NCBI GenBank assembly: GCA_963849955.1
Contig: CAWKJU010000016.1
Coordinates: forward strand, 155,966-219,965
DNA length: 64,000 bases
Direction of reading: 5' to 3'
Origin: CAWFGW01 sp963849955
Lineage (GTDB): Bacteria > Bacteroidota > Bacteroidia > Cytophagales > JAAEPT01
Part shown: positions 41,017 to 50,384 of the stretch, piece after piece
Layout of the letters: each line of letters starts with the position of its first letter
How positions within the stretch are numbered: the first letter of the stretch is position 1
Notes under the pieces: generated by a model
The model's database searches: none
What the model was told of the DNA's origin: nothing
What the model saw: the letters and a program-made list of their open reading frames with translations, nothing else
Made by a program: the position numbers and the translations under genes

Positions 41017-41700
41017 GTGCCGATTTATAGTTTACATCCAACTTATTTAGGTTTTCCAGATCCCTCGGAAGCAGAAGATGGTTTATTGGCTGTTCATGGT
41101 GATTTAAGTGTCGAACGTTTACTACAAGCTTATTCAAAAGGAATTTTTCCATGGTATTCCGATGAAGAGCCTATCATGTGGTGGTCACCTGACCCTCGTT
41201 GTATCCTTTGGTTAGAAAAATTAAAAACATCAAAGAGTATGCGGAAAGTAATCCGCCAAACAAATTTTACGGTAACGTTTGACATGGCATTTCCGAAGGT
41301 CATTGAAAACTGTCAGCAAGCACCCCGTAAAGGCCAAGAAGGCACCTGGATAACAGAAGATATGCAACAAGCCTATATCGCTCTGCATGAAAAAGGCTTT
41401 GCCCATTCAGTTGAGGTATGGTTAAACAAAGAGTTAGTTGGTGGTTTGTATGGGGTTTCATTAGGAAAAGCCTTCTTTGGAGAATCAATGTTTTCCAAAC
41501 AAAGCAATGCTTCAAAACTTGCATTGATTAAACTGCGTAATAAACTGCAAACCTGGGGTTTTGAATTCATTGATTGCCAAGTATACAACGACCATTTAGG
41601 AAGCATGGGGGCAGAAGAAATAACTCGTGAGTCCTTTTTATTAAATTTGGAAAGGTCTTTGCAAAGCCCTTCACAAATTGGACCGTGGACTGAAAAATGA
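41017..41700 (+). CDS. aat: Leucyl/phenylalanyl-tRNA-protein transferase
   Basis: An enzyme of 227 aa that adds Leu or Phe to N-terminal Lys/Arg proteins, making N-degrons for ClpS-ClpAP or ClpCP. Conserved blocks are GLLAVHGDLS, YSKGIFPWYSDEEPIMWWSPDPRCIL, FAHSVEVW, GGLYGVSLGKAFFGESMFS and FIDCQVYNDHLGSMGA. It starts at GTG (41017). It fits with the clpC gene in the window, although ClpS is not seen here. Confidence 0.95.
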   Translation: MPIYSLHPTYLGFPDPSEAEDGLLAVHGDLSVERLLQAYSKGIFPWYSDEEPIMWWSPDPRCILWLEKLKTSKSMRKVIRQTNFTVTFDMAFPKVIENCQQAPRKGQEGTWITEDMQQAYIALHEKGFAHSVEVWLNKELVGGLYGVSLGKAFFGESMFSKQSNASKLALIKLRNKLQTWGFEFIDCQVYNDHLGSMGAEEITRESFLLNLERSLQSPSQIGPWTEK

Positions 41701-41738
41701 AGCTGTCTTTTCAATGAAAAAATCGTTAAATTGAACCT

Positions 41739-42617
41739 ATGAAAAAATTATTCTTCTTGCTACCAGCCTTCGTTTTATTCTGTTCCCTTGTTTCATGTAC
41801 GGAAGAAGATTTAGATGATTTCATCAAAAACACTGGCAACAGCAATTTGTCGGATAGTGAAATTATTGATGGTCTAAAAACGGCCCTAACAACGGGTACA
41901 GATTCTTCTACTTCGACATTATCTAAAGCTAATGGTTATTTTAAAGACGAGGCAGTAAAAATTTTGTTGCCACAAGAAATTCAAAACAGTATTGATAGCT
42001 TGAAGACCAAAAGCAAAACTCTTACCTATTTTGGTAGGTCTATTAATATTAGTGGCGAAGACCTTTATAATGGAAAGTCAATCGACAACCCGTTAACAGG
42101 AGGTGTTTTGGTAAATATAAAAGGAGTGAAGCAAAAAGAAGAGGCTTTAATATTGGGCTTAAATCAAGCTGCCGAATTGGCGGCAAAATTTGCTGGTCCT
42201 GTTTTTAAAAATGCAATTACAACCATGACTATAACAGATGGACTAGCAATTCTTAATGGAGCTGATACCGCTGCGACTAGCTACCTAAGAGGTAAAACTT
42301 TCAATACATTATTTAAAAAATACGAACCAATTGTGGATTCTTCCTTAAAAGTTTTCAAAGTTGTTGATTTGTATGAGGATTATGTGGGTTCATATAATAG
42401 TTTACTCACAACAGAAATACCCACTCAAGGATCTATATCTGAAATATTAAAAGTAAACACGATTGCTCAGACAGATGTTTCGGAATATGGGACAAATAGA
42501 GCGCTAAGTGGTTTGTTTCTAAAAGTAAGTGATGAAGAACAAAAAATTCGTTTAAATCCTTTTGCTTACGTGAGTGAAATTTTGCGTAAAGTATTTGGAA
42601 ATAGAGATACGGACTAA
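41739..42617 (+). CDS. DUF4197 family lipoprotein
   Basis: A lipoprotein of 292 aa (FCSLVSC lipobox), then DDFIKNTGNSNLSDSEIIDGLKTALTTG and a long helical region typical of DUF4197, with MTITDGLAILNGADTAATSYLRGKT in the middle. It is likely anchored to the outer membrane, facing the periplasm. The function is unknown. A perfect terminator hairpin follows. Confidence 0.88.
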   Translation: MKKLFFLLPAFVLFCSLVSCTEEDLDDFIKNTGNSNLSDSEIIDGLKTALTTGTDSSTSTLSKANGYFKDEAVKILLPQEIQNSIDSLKTKSKTLTYFGRSINISGEDLYNGKSIDNPLTGGVLVNIKGVKQKEEALILGLNQAAELAAKFAGPVFKNAITTMTITDGLAILNGADTAATSYLRGKTFNTLFKKYEPIVDSSLKVFKVVDLYEDYVGSYNSLLTTEIPTQGSISEILKVNTIAQTDVSEYGTNRALSGLFLKVSDEEQKIRLNPFAYVSEILRKVFGNRDTD

Positions 42618-42648
42618 GTCCCCTCATGAAATATGGTGTAATGTTTTC

Positions 42649-42685
42649 AAACTCACGGAACTTTTTTCGTGAGTTTTGTTTTTTA
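42649..42685 (+). terminator. Terminator after the DUF4197 gene
   Basis: A perfect nine-base stem AAACTCACG/CGTGAGTTT with a ten-base loop, followed by TGTTTTTTT. It ends the DUF4197 transcript just before the DsbA-like gene. Confidence 0.9.
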
Positions 42686-42690
42686 GTGCC

Positions 42691-43464
42691 ATGACTAGGT
42701 ACCTACCTTTCTTTATATGGATTTTAATATCCTGCCAAACCAAAAATGCAACTATGAAAGACCAAACCTGCGATCCTACCACTGGTGTTTGTGCACCTGC
42801 TGATTTAACCAATCAAGCCAGTAATACGAAAGTAGTTAATTCCGATTTAGAAATAATATACGTGGGTGACCCCATGTGTTCGTGGTGTTGGGGTATCGCT
42901 CCTGCTTTAAAAGAATTAAAAACACATTACAGTAGTCAGAGCATTGATTTTCGAATTGTCGTTGGTGGATTACGTCCTGGAGGTGGAGAAGCTTGGGATG
43001 AAAACTTCAAAGAATTTCTTCGTCACCATTGGGAAGAAGTAAACGAACGTAGCGGTCAACCCTTTAGTTATAACTTGTTTGACCAAACAAATTTTGATTA
43101 TGACACCGAACCATCCTGCAGAGCAGTGGTTACAGCTAAAGAATTGAATGTAGAAGATCCCTTAGCTTTTTTTGAGGCTGTGCAACACCAATTTTATGTA
43201 AAAAATGAAAACCCTAACGAGGTTGATTTTTATGCTTCAATATGCGATAAATCCGGCATTGAGTTTCAACAATTTAAGCAACTATATTTGTCTGATGCTA
43301 TGAAAATAAAAACCAACAAGGAGTTTATACTGAACAGGGAATGGGGTGTGAGAGGTTACCCTTGTGTGTTGCTCAAAAAAGATACAACATTGCATCCTGT
43401 AACCTATGGTTTTGCTACGTTTGACAACATGAAAACAGCTATAGAGAATATTCGCTCGAAATAA
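42691..43464 (+). CDS. DsbA/FrnE-like thioredoxin-fold lipoprotein
   Basis: A protein of 257 aa from the ATG at 42691 (an in-frame TTG at 42676 lies in the terminator). It has a lipobox (WILISC), then a DsbA-type thioredoxin fold with the active site CSWC in GDPMCSWCWGIAPAL and a cis-proline loop RGYPC. The helical insertion fits the FrnE/2-hydroxychromene isomerase-like branch. It probably catalyses thiol-disulfide exchange in the periplasm. Confidence 0.85.
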   Translation: MTRYLPFFIWILISCQTKNATMKDQTCDPTTGVCAPADLTNQASNTKVVNSDLEIIYVGDPMCSWCWGIAPALKELKTHYSSQSIDFRIVVGGLRPGGGEAWDENFKEFLRHHWEEVNERSGQPFSYNLFDQTNFDYDTEPSCRAVVTAKELNVEDPLAFFEAVQHQFYVKNENPNEVDFYASICDKSGIEFQQFKQLYLSDAMKIKTNKEFILNREWGVRGYPCVLLKKDTTLHPVTYGFATFDNMKTAIENIRSK

Positions 43465-43489
43465 GGTGTTACAATCCCCCTGCTTGTCT

Positions 43490-43497
43490 TACCTTTG
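43490..43497 (+). promoter_or_regulatory. Putative -7 promoter element
   Basis: TACCTTTG, matching TAnnTTTG, lies 6 bases before the ATG at 43504. I see no clear -33 box. If real, the transcript would be nearly leaderless. Confidence 0.35.
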
Positions 43498-43503
43498 TGT
43501 CGC

Positions 43504-43785
43504 ATGGATACGAACAACGAAGTAAAAGAAGAACTCATCACTAGAGTCCGTTTAGATATTGCTAAATCAGACAAGTGGGCAAAAGTTAAAGCGGATGATT
43601 TTGGGGATGCCATTAATAAACGCGTGGTAGGCATGCAAGATTTTACCAAACACATTGTTGATACCTTAAACAACATTTTAAACGAAAAAGGTATTGATTT
43701 CGATGACAACGTTGAAAAGGACATTTTTGTAGAGCAAATGAAACCTACCGTTGGAATGTTGTTAAAGGAATATTTGGAGAGTTAA
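43504..43785 (+). CDS. Small acidic protein of unknown function
   Basis: 93 aa from the ATG at 43504 (an upstream TTG at 43495 overlaps a promoter-like element). It is charged and helical (RLDIAKSDKWAKVKADDFGDAINK, HIVDTLNNILNEKGIDFDD) with no cysteines or membrane segments. It ends 5 bases before the stop of the convergent nitrilase gene. No family is recognised. Confidence 0.65.
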   Translation: MDTNNEVKEELITRVRLDIAKSDKWAKVKADDFGDAINKRVVGMQDFTKHIVDTLNNILNEKGIDFDDNVEKDIFVEQMKPTVGMLLKEYLES

Positions 43786-43789
43786 TGCG

Positions 43790-45313
43790 CTAAACCCTCA
43801 CTACATTATAAACATCCTTACGTCTATTCTTTAAATTTTTTACCGTTCCATAGTTGTGTAACTCTCGAAGTAAATCCAGGTCCACATCAGAAATTAAAAT
43901 CATTTCTGAATTCGGAGTTGCTTTGGATCGAATACCATCGGTAGGAAAACTAAAATCACAAGGCGTAAATACCATTGATTGAGCATACTGGATATCCATA
44001 TTATTCACTTTTGGCAGGTTGCCAACACTACCCGCAATGGCGACATAACATTCGTTTTCTATAGCTCTTGCTTGAGCACAAAACCGCACGCGCGAAAACC
44101 CATTTTCAGAATCCGTTAAAAAAGGGACAAACAAAATTTCCATTTTTTCTTCTGCCAACAAACGACTTAGCTCAGGAAACTCCACATCATAACAAATTAG
44201 CACACCTATTTTACCGCAGTCGGTATCAATCACTTTTAATTTATTACCCCCTTTCATCCCCAACCATTTTTCCTCACTCGGGGTCACGTGAATTTTTTCA
44301 TAGCGCTCGACTGCACCATCTCTTTTGCATACATAACCAACATTGTATAAGTCTAACCCTACTTTTTCTGGCATGCTCCCAGTAATAATATTTACATTAT
44401 ACTTGATAGAAAGCCGTGAAAACTCTTTCACAATTTCAGGAGTAAATTCTGCCAACTTACGAATGGATTCGGCTTCATTCAAATCATTATTTTTTGCCAT
44501 CAAGGGTGTATTAAAAAATTCAGGAAATAACACAAAATCACTATTGTAACCACTTAATGTGTCAATAAAAAATTCTGCGTGTTGCATCAATTCCTGCAAA
44601 TTAGCATAGTTCCGCATTTGCCATTGTAGCAAACCTAATCGCACTACCCGTTTTTTTATTTTTGCTTTAGTCGCAGGCTTTTGGTAATACACATTATCCC
44701 AACGCAACAAAACAGCAAACTCCATGGATTTCTTATCCCCGTCTAAATAGCCATTCAATACCCGAACTGGATGGAAGTCGTTTGATAACTGAAAGTTCAA
44801 TACGGGGTCCTGGATCTCTCTTGACCTTACTTTTTCGATATATTCTTTAGGGTTCAATACATCAGCATAGAGGTGGTAATTGGGAATTCGACCTCCAAAC
44901 AATATACCTTTCAGATTGAATCTTTCAGCTAATTGTTTTCGATATTCATATAATCGCCTGCCTAACCGCAGTCCGCGAAAATCGGGTTTTATAAATACAT
45001 CAATACCGTAAAGCATATCCCCTTCGGGGTCATGTGTGTCAAACATAAAATTGCCTGTGATTTCTTTATACGTATGTGCACCGTCAAACGCTTCATGGTC
45101 TATGATAATGGATAACGCGCCACCAGCAATTTCACCATTCACCTTTAAGACCACTTGACCTTCAGGAAATTTTTCCAACAGCGTTTTAATCTGGTGCTCT
45201 TCCCAATAAGCATTTGGGTCAGCATAATACGAGCTAATCATTACTTGCTTTAACTCTTGGTAATCTGCCAAGGTGAAAAAATCCAATTCGATGTTAGTGA
45301 TTTCTAGGCTCAT
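43790..45313 (-). CDS. GNAT acetyltransferase fused to carbon-nitrogen hydrolase
   Basis: A cytoplasmic protein of 507 aa. The N-terminal 200 residues are a GNAT domain with the acetyl-CoA site FRGLRLGRRLYEYRK. The C-terminal 280 residues are a nitrilase-fold hydrolase with the catalytic triad Glu in FPEFF, Lys in YEKIHVTPSE and Cys in ICYDVEFPE. This two-domain arrangement recurs in Bacteroidota and Proteobacteria. The amide substrate is unknown. Confidence 0.9.
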   Translation of the reverse strand: MSLEITNIELDFFTLADYQELKQVMISSYYADPNAYWEEHQIKTLLEKFPEGQVVLKVNGEIAGGALSIIIDHEAFDGAHTYKEITGNFMFDTHDPEGDMLYGIDVFIKPDFRGLRLGRRLYEYRKQLAERFNLKGILFGGRIPNYHLYADVLNPKEYIEKVRSREIQDPVLNFQLSNDFHPVRVLNGYLDGDKKSMEFAVLLRWDNVYYQKPATKAKIKKRVVRLGLLQWQMRNYANLQELMQHAEFFIDTLSGYNSDFVLFPEFFNTPLMAKNNDLNEAESIRKLAEFTPEIVKEFSRLSIKYNVNIITGSMPEKVGLDLYNVGYVCKRDGAVERYEKIHVTPSEEKWLGMKGGNKLKVIDTDCGKIGVLICYDVEFPELSRLLAEEKMEILFVPFLTDSENGFSRVRFCAQARAIENECYVAIAGSVGNLPKVNNMDIQYAQSMVFTPCDFSFPTDGIRSKATPNSEMILISDVDLDLLRELHNYGTVKNLKNRRKDVYNVVRV

Positions 45314-45482
45314 AATTGTATAGTTATAGTGGGTCTTCTTAGTTCTAAATTAATGAGTCAAATGTAAATAGATGTTGAAGTATTTTTATCGCTTGGTATC
45401 AAATATAATTTTATGATTTTCAACCACTCATTGTCTTATAAAAGGTGTATCTTATATCCGTATTTTCAAAAAACTAATCATT
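45314..45482. other. Divergent intergenic region
   Basis: Between the nitrilase gene (minus strand) and the YceI gene (plus strand), 169 bases. It must contain both promoters, but I see no consensus box and no RNA or ORF. Confidence 0.4.
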
Positions 45483-46058
45483 ATGAAAAAAATAACTTCA
45501 CTACTTTCATTCACATTTCTTCTAGGGCTTTTTTCCTTTACAATGGCTCCCAATGGTGTTCCTGATACGTATAAATTTGACGCCAGTAAATCAACTATTC
45601 AATGGACTAGCACTGGAGAAGATGGCACTACCCATACGGGCAACCTCAATTTTAAGTCTGGCACTTTCAAGTTTGATGTTAAAACGTTGTTAAACGGGTT
45701 TTCTTACATCAACATGCAAACACTTACCTGCACTGACATTGCCGATGAAGGCTTCAACCGCGAGTTGGTGGTGGAGATGCGTTCAGATGAACAATTGAAT
45801 TTAGCAAAATACAAAGAAGCTACTTTTAAAATTGTGAAAGCAAAAAGACTGGATGTAGCGGAAGGAAAGCCTAACTACAGTATAGATGGCATTGTAAAAT
45901 TAAAAGGAATAGATATCCCGGTTAATTTTACTGCAACAGTGGTATTAGGTAAAAAAGAGGTTGACTTTAAAGGGGCATTTGTATTACCAAAAGACAAAGC
46001 AGAACTGCCTTATGATTTAAAAATGGATGTAGCTATCCTGGCTGAATTAGTAAAGTAA
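45483..46058 (+). CDS. YceI family periplasmic lipid-binding protein
   Basis: A protein of 191 aa with a signal peptide (about 22 residues) and the YceI lipocalin-like core (YKFDASKSTIQWTSTG, AEGKPNYSIDGIVKLKGIDIPV). The family binds isoprenoid-type molecules such as polyprenyl quinones. It is 18 bases upstream of a TraB-like gene and likely shares a transcript. Confidence 0.85.
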   Translation: MKKITSLLSFTFLLGLFSFTMAPNGVPDTYKFDASKSTIQWTSTGEDGTTHTGNLNFKSGTFKFDVKTLLNGFSYINMQTLTCTDIADEGFNRELVVEMRSDEQLNLAKYKEATFKIVKAKRLDVAEGKPNYSIDGIVKLKGIDIPVNFTATVVLGKKEVDFKGAFVLPKDKAELPYDLKMDVAILAELVK

Positions 46059-46076
46059 TTTCTGTAACTTTATCGA

Positions 46077-46985
46077 ATGAAAAAACAGTATCAAATAGGG
46101 CTTCTTGCCCTATTTTTCTTTTTTGCCAGTGCTTCAAATGCACAATCGGTTTTATGGCGCATTTCAGGTAAAGGGTTAGAAAAACCTTCTTATTTGTTTG
46201 GAACTATACATATTCAAGACAAACAGATTTTTGAGTTAAGTGATTCACTGCTACCAGCGATTGAAAAAGCAGATTATTTGGCATTAGAGCTTGACTTATC
46301 AGCAATCAATCCCATTGAAATGATGGGGTTAATGATGCTTCCCGATGGAAAAACATTGAAAGATGTGTTCTCGAAAGAAGAGTACGCACTAATTAAACAG
46401 GAATTTGAATCCCAAACGGGTAATTCAATCGAACTTTTTTCTTCTTTTAAACCATTTACGCTCCTTACGTTTATCATGTTAACCCACATGGATGAAAGTG
46501 ATAATGCACCAATGGCCTTAGATCAATTTTTAAATTACTATGCTATGGCCAAAAACACCCCTGTATTAGGAATTGAAAACGTAGAAGAACAATTAAAAGT
46601 AATGGATGAAATGCCTAGTCGAGCCATCATAGAAACACTTACGGAAGAAGACTCTGTTAATGTAGTCTTAAATGACATCATTACAGCTTATGTAAATGGA
46701 GACTTGGCTACCGTGGCTAAGCTGATGAAAGAAGATAAAACGTATGGTAAATGGATGAATCAACTGATTGATGAACGTAACAAAATTATGTTTGAGAGAA
46801 CTTATGAACGGATAAAAAGCGGAGAGTCCTTAGTGATAGCCGTGGGAACTGGTCATTTGGCAGGCAAAAAAGGGTTAATTGAATTGTATCGAAAAAAAGG
46901 GTTTAAGGTGGAGCCAATTATTACTAGCAAAACCCCAGTTTCTGATGCTGTTTGGGACGAGGTGATGAAGTTTAAGAAATTTTAA
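46077..46985 (+). CDS. TraB/GumN family protein
   Basis: A secreted protein of 302 aa (signal peptide ending SNAQ). The GxxH motif in YLFGTIHIQD and the C-terminal AVGTGHLAGKKGLIELYRKKGF are the family hallmarks, resembling metal-dependent peptidases (TIKI type). The bacterial substrates are unknown. It is downstream of YceI and upstream of purK. Confidence 0.9.
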   Translation: MKKQYQIGLLALFFFFASASNAQSVLWRISGKGLEKPSYLFGTIHIQDKQIFELSDSLLPAIEKADYLALELDLSAINPIEMMGLMMLPDGKTLKDVFSKEEYALIKQEFESQTGNSIELFSSFKPFTLLTFIMLTHMDESDNAPMALDQFLNYYAMAKNTPVLGIENVEEQLKVMDEMPSRAIIETLTEEDSVNVVLNDIITAYVNGDLATVAKLMKEDKTYGKWMNQLIDERNKIMFERTYERIKSGESLVIAVGTGHLAGKKGLIELYRKKGFKVEPIITSKTPVSDAVWDEVMKFKKF

Positions 46986-47007
46986 AATATTCAAAGTTCA
47001 TTTTTTG

Positions 47008-47015
47008 TACTTTTG
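47008..47015 (+). promoter_or_regulatory. Putative -7 element before purK
   Basis: TACTTTTG matches TAnnTTTG and lies 4 bases before the ATG at 47020, in a 34-base gap. No -33 box is visible. It supports the later ATG as start. Confidence 0.35.
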
Positions 47016-47019
47016 CCCT

Positions 47020-48159
47020 ATGGTAAAGTTTTATCAAGATTTCAAATTAGGAATTTTAGGAGGTGGACAGTTAGGTAGAATGTTGATTCAGTCCTGTGTC
47101 AACCTCAATGTACACACCTCAGTGATGGACCCGAGCAGTCAGGCACCATGTAGCGGGTTCTCCACCGAATTTAGGAAAGGCACTTTAACGGATTACGATT
47201 CGGTTTACAACTTTGGGAAACAAGTCGATTTGGTTACCATCGAAATTGAAAACGTCAATGTGGAAGCGCTGTACCAACTCGAAAAAGAAGGAATTCCTGT
47301 ATACCCACAACCTCGGGTTATTGAAATCATTCAAGACAAACGCATTCAAAAGCAGTTTTATAAAGACAACGGGATTCCCACTCCCGACTTTGTGTTGATA
47401 AACAACCGCGATGACATTAACAATCATGCAGCATTTCTACCTGCTTTTCAAAAGCTGGGTAAAGGTGGCTATGATGGTGGTGGCGTACAACGGCTCAACA
47501 GTTTAGATGATTTGGACAAAGCCTTTGACGCGCCTAGTTTACTGGAAAATTACATCGATTTTCAAACTGAAATATCTGTTATCGTAGCACGAAATGTTCA
47601 AGGCGAAATATCGGTATACCCTGCGGTTGAGTGCATTTTCCATCCGGAATATAACTTGGTGGACTACCTGATTGCACCCTGTGCGTTAGACAAATCCATA
47701 GAAAAGAAAGCGCAAGAAATAGCCAAAACAGTTGTAGAAAAACTAGGCATTGTTGGTATTCTGGCGGTTGAGTTATTCGTCACCAAACAAGGTGAGGTTT
47801 TAGTCAACGAAGTAGCTCCACGACCACACAATAGTGGGCATCAAACCATTAATGCCAATTTCACTTCACAATATGAACAACATTTACGGGCCATACTTGG
47901 CTTACCTTTAGGTTCCACAGCCATTAAGCGACCATCAGCCATGGTCAACTTATTAGGTGAAGACGGGTATGAAGGCATGGCTATTTATGATGGATTAGAA
48001 GAAATCATGAAAATAGAGGGAGTAAGTGTTTTTCTATATGGTAAAATCATGACGAAGCCTCATCGTAAAATGGGTCATATCACGATTATCGATGATGACA
48101 TGACCCGTTTAAAAGAAAAAGTAGAATTTGTTAAAAACAACATAAAAGTAATCGCCTAA
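47020..48159 (+). CDS. purK: 5-(carboxyamino)imidazole ribonucleotide synthase
   Basis: An ATP-grasp enzyme of 379 aa in de novo purine synthesis, converting AIR and bicarbonate to N5-CAIR. The N-terminus KLGILGGGQLGRMLIQS and the ATP-grasp core (KLGKGGYDGGGVQ, EVAPRPHNSGHQT) are typical. The start at 47020 is preferred over an upstream TTG at 47005 that overlaps a promoter-like box. Its stop overlaps the purE start (TAATG). Confidence 0.95.
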   Translation: MVKFYQDFKLGILGGGQLGRMLIQSCVNLNVHTSVMDPSSQAPCSGFSTEFRKGTLTDYDSVYNFGKQVDLVTIEIENVNVEALYQLEKEGIPVYPQPRVIEIIQDKRIQKQFYKDNGIPTPDFVLINNRDDINNHAAFLPAFQKLGKGGYDGGGVQRLNSLDDLDKAFDAPSLLENYIDFQTEISVIVARNVQGEISVYPAVECIFHPEYNLVDYLIAPCALDKSIEKKAQEIAKTVVEKLGIVGILAVELFVTKQGEVLVNEVAPRPHNSGHQTINANFTSQYEQHLRAILGLPLGSTAIKRPSAMVNLLGEDGYEGMAIYDGLEEIMKIEGVSVFLYGKIMTKPHRKMGHITIIDDDMTRLKEKVEFVKNNIKVIA

Positions 48160-48665
48160 TGAGTGTGTTAGTAGGAATAATAATGGGCAGCCAGTCCGAC
48201 TTAAAAATAATGTCTCAAGCAGCAGAAATGTTGGAGGAGTTAGGTGTTTCTTATGAGTTAACAGTCGTTTCAGCTCACAGAACCCCTGAACGGATGTTTG
48301 AATATGCACAATCGGCAAAGTCACGTGGGTTAAAAGTAATTATTGCAGGTGCTGGTGGTGCCGCCCACTTACCAGGAATGGTGGCTTCATTAACCCCTCT
48401 TCCAGTGATTGGTGTTCCTGTGAAATCTAGTAATTCGATTGATGGGTGGGATTCCATTTTATCGATTCTTCAAATGCCAGGTGGAATTCCTGTGGCAACA
48501 GTTGCCTTAGATGGTGCCAAAAACGCAGGAATTTTAGCAGCAAGTATGGTGGGTGCTTTTGATGAAAAAATTGGTAAAAACCTGGAGGACTATAAAGCCA
48601 GTCTAAAATCAAAAGTTCTGGATTCGGCAAAAAATATCGAAGACAAAGGTTGGAAAAACGTCTAA
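48159..48665 (+). CDS. purE: N5-carboxyaminoimidazole ribonucleotide mutase
   Basis: An enzyme of 168 aa that moves the carboxyl group in the PurK product to yield CAIR. The signature GSQSDLKIMSQAAEMLEELGV, SAHRTPERMFEYA and AGAGGAAHLPGM are present, with the catalytic histidine in the last. It is co-transcribed with purK. Confidence 0.96.
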   Translation: MSVLVGIIMGSQSDLKIMSQAAEMLEELGVSYELTVVSAHRTPERMFEYAQSAKSRGLKVIIAGAGGAAHLPGMVASLTPLPVIGVPVKSSNSIDGWDSILSILQMPGGIPVATVALDGAKNAGILAASMVGAFDEKIGKNLEDYKASLKSKVLDSAKNIEDKGWKNV

Positions 48666-48674
48666 ATTAAAGCG

Positions 48675-49616
48675 ATGAGAAGCATTGTATTTTTATTCTT
48701 AACTTTTATAGCATCACAGCTGCTTGCTCAAGATTTGATTGTGAAAACGAATGGCGATTCGTTGAACTGTTTAATTACCCGTAATGAAAACAGTTACATG
48801 CATTTCAACCAAATTATAAATCACCGCTTAAAACGGGATAGTTTGGCTATGGCAACCATTAAAACCTTTAAAGTGGATTATTATACCACAAAAAAAGCGG
48901 TACAAAAGGAAGAGGTGAAAACTGTTTCGGTTCCAAAAGTTATTCACCCAGTTCAATCAAGAACTGTGAATTCTCCGGCATATAACTACAACTCAATACT
49001 AACTCAGAACAATACTTTTTTTCTATCTGTAAATGCAGGTTTGGGATTACGATTAAAAGACCCTTCAGAAAAATATGGTCCTCAGCTGAAGGAGTATTAC
49101 CAAAATTTATATAGTGGGTTGACACTTGGAGCAGAAGCTGCTTATTTTATAAATGACTACATCGGCTTCGGTTTTCAGTTCTCAAGCTTTCAATCTAAAC
49201 ATGCCGTAGAAGCAGCAATTGACACCACTGGGAGTGGTTCATACGTTTTTGGGACATTTAGTAATGACGTTTCGATCGTATCTGTTGAACCAACATTTTA
49301 CTTAAGAACATATTCGCAAAATCAAAAAAGTATATTCATCGGACATGCTTCCATAGGAACTACTATGTATTCCAATGAAATTGATGAAATAATATACCAA
49401 TATAAAGAATCAGGTAATGACGTTAGTTTATCTATTGGAGGGACGTATCATTATATGATCGATAAAAATTTTGCAATAGGAGCAAGTGCTACTTATCATA
49501 TTGCCTTAATCAATAAATTGACCTACGATGATGGGTTAATTAAATTCACCTCTTCGTATTACCCCGAAGATGTCTCAAGAATTGATTTGAAAGCACTTTT
49601 AGCTTATTGGTTTTGA
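48675..49616 (+). CDS. Probable outer-membrane beta-barrel protein
   Basis: A protein of 313 aa with a signal peptide (ending LLAQ), an N-terminal segment typical of small Bacteroidota surface proteins (IVKTNGDSLNCLITR), and alternating aromatic/hydrophobic strands over residues 110-313. The last residue is F, as in many outer-membrane barrels (LLAYWF). The function is unknown; it is 9 bases after purE. Confidence 0.7.
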   Translation: MRSIVFLFLTFIASQLLAQDLIVKTNGDSLNCLITRNENSYMHFNQIINHRLKRDSLAMATIKTFKVDYYTTKKAVQKEEVKTVSVPKVIHPVQSRTVNSPAYNYNSILTQNNTFFLSVNAGLGLRLKDPSEKYGPQLKEYYQNLYSGLTLGAEAAYFINDYIGFGFQFSSFQSKHAVEAAIDTTGSGSYVFGTFSNDVSIVSVEPTFYLRTYSQNQKSIFIGHASIGTTMYSNEIDEIIYQYKESGNDVSLSIGGTYHYMIDKNFAIGASATYHIALINKLTYDDGLIKFTSSYYPEDVSRIDLKALLAYWF

Positions 49617-49650
49617 TACGGCTATCTTTTCAAGTGGAAAATTTAATTTC

Positions 49651-49658
49651 TAACTTTG
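49651..49658 (+). promoter_or_regulatory. Putative -7 promoter element
   Basis: TAACTTTG, matching TAnnTTTG, with TTTT 20 bases upstream in place of TTTG. It precedes the lipoprotein gene, 37 bases before the favoured TTG start. Confidence 0.4.
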
Positions 49659-49695
49659 TCATAATACTGTTTTGTCTTTTTTAATCATTACTATT

Positions 49696-50283
49696 TTGAA
49701 AAATCATCTCTTACCCCTCCTCTTTATAACCTTTTTCTTACACTCGTGTGACCAAAAAACATACGAGTGTGAAAGTTTCAACTATAATACTCCCATTTTA
49801 AATTATAGTCTTTCCCCTTCGTTGAAAGATTCGATACTTCTGTTCACTGAAGAAAATGAAAAGCTGGTCTTATTAAAAGACTATTTGAAGGTTACTCAAG
49901 ATGATGAAATTAAATGTAGTGGGACAAAAGTAAATTGTGATTGTCTTTCTAATTATGAGCTTATATATGCTTTTGATGATTTAGCCGTCATTTTACGTTT
50001 GGATGAATATATTGATAAAAAAAGAAATGATTCTCATTATAATTATTCCTTGAATGTGTTTGGATCTTACTCTACATTTTACAAACGGGTAGATTTAGAT
50101 GAAATAGACTCCTACGAAAATACACTAGGAGTAAGTTCTTATGAATTAAAGGGTGAAACCTATGACAACATTTTAGAAGTCGCAACCAACACTGATAGCA
50201 CAGCAGTAGAGAAGTTTTGGATTCAGAAAGACAAAGGAATTATCAAGTTATGGTATAAAGATAAGTTGTGGTCTGTTAAGTAA
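49696..50283 (+). CDS. Lipoprotein of unknown function, TTG start
   Basis: 195 aa from a TTG start at 49696, with a lipobox (ITFFLHSCDQK). No ATG occurs before the lipobox; a second TTG at 49672 gives a longer product. After the lipobox the protein is acidic with several aromatic residues and five or so cysteines (CSGTKVNCDCLSNYEL). No family is recognised. It is probably attached to the outer membrane. Confidence 0.65.
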   Translation: MKNHLLPLLFITFFLHSCDQKTYECESFNYNTPILNYSLSPSLKDSILLFTEENEKLVLLKDYLKVTQDDEIKCSGTKVNCDCLSNYELIYAFDDLAVILRLDEYIDKKRNDSHYNYSLNVFGSYSTFYKRVDLDEIDSYENTLGVSSYELKGETYDNILEVATNTDSTAVEKFWIQKDKGIIKLWYKDKLWSVK

Positions 50284-50384
50284 TTTTTTCAATACTCAAT
50301 TTTCAGACAAAAAGGTATGCACGCCTAACATTTTTTAATAATATACGTATGCCACAAAGAGCATAACCCTAAACCATATTTATT

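Noticed and set aside
43495..43503. TTG start for the small acidic protein
   Set aside because: It falls inside a TACCTTTG promoter-like element, and ATG at 43504 is available.
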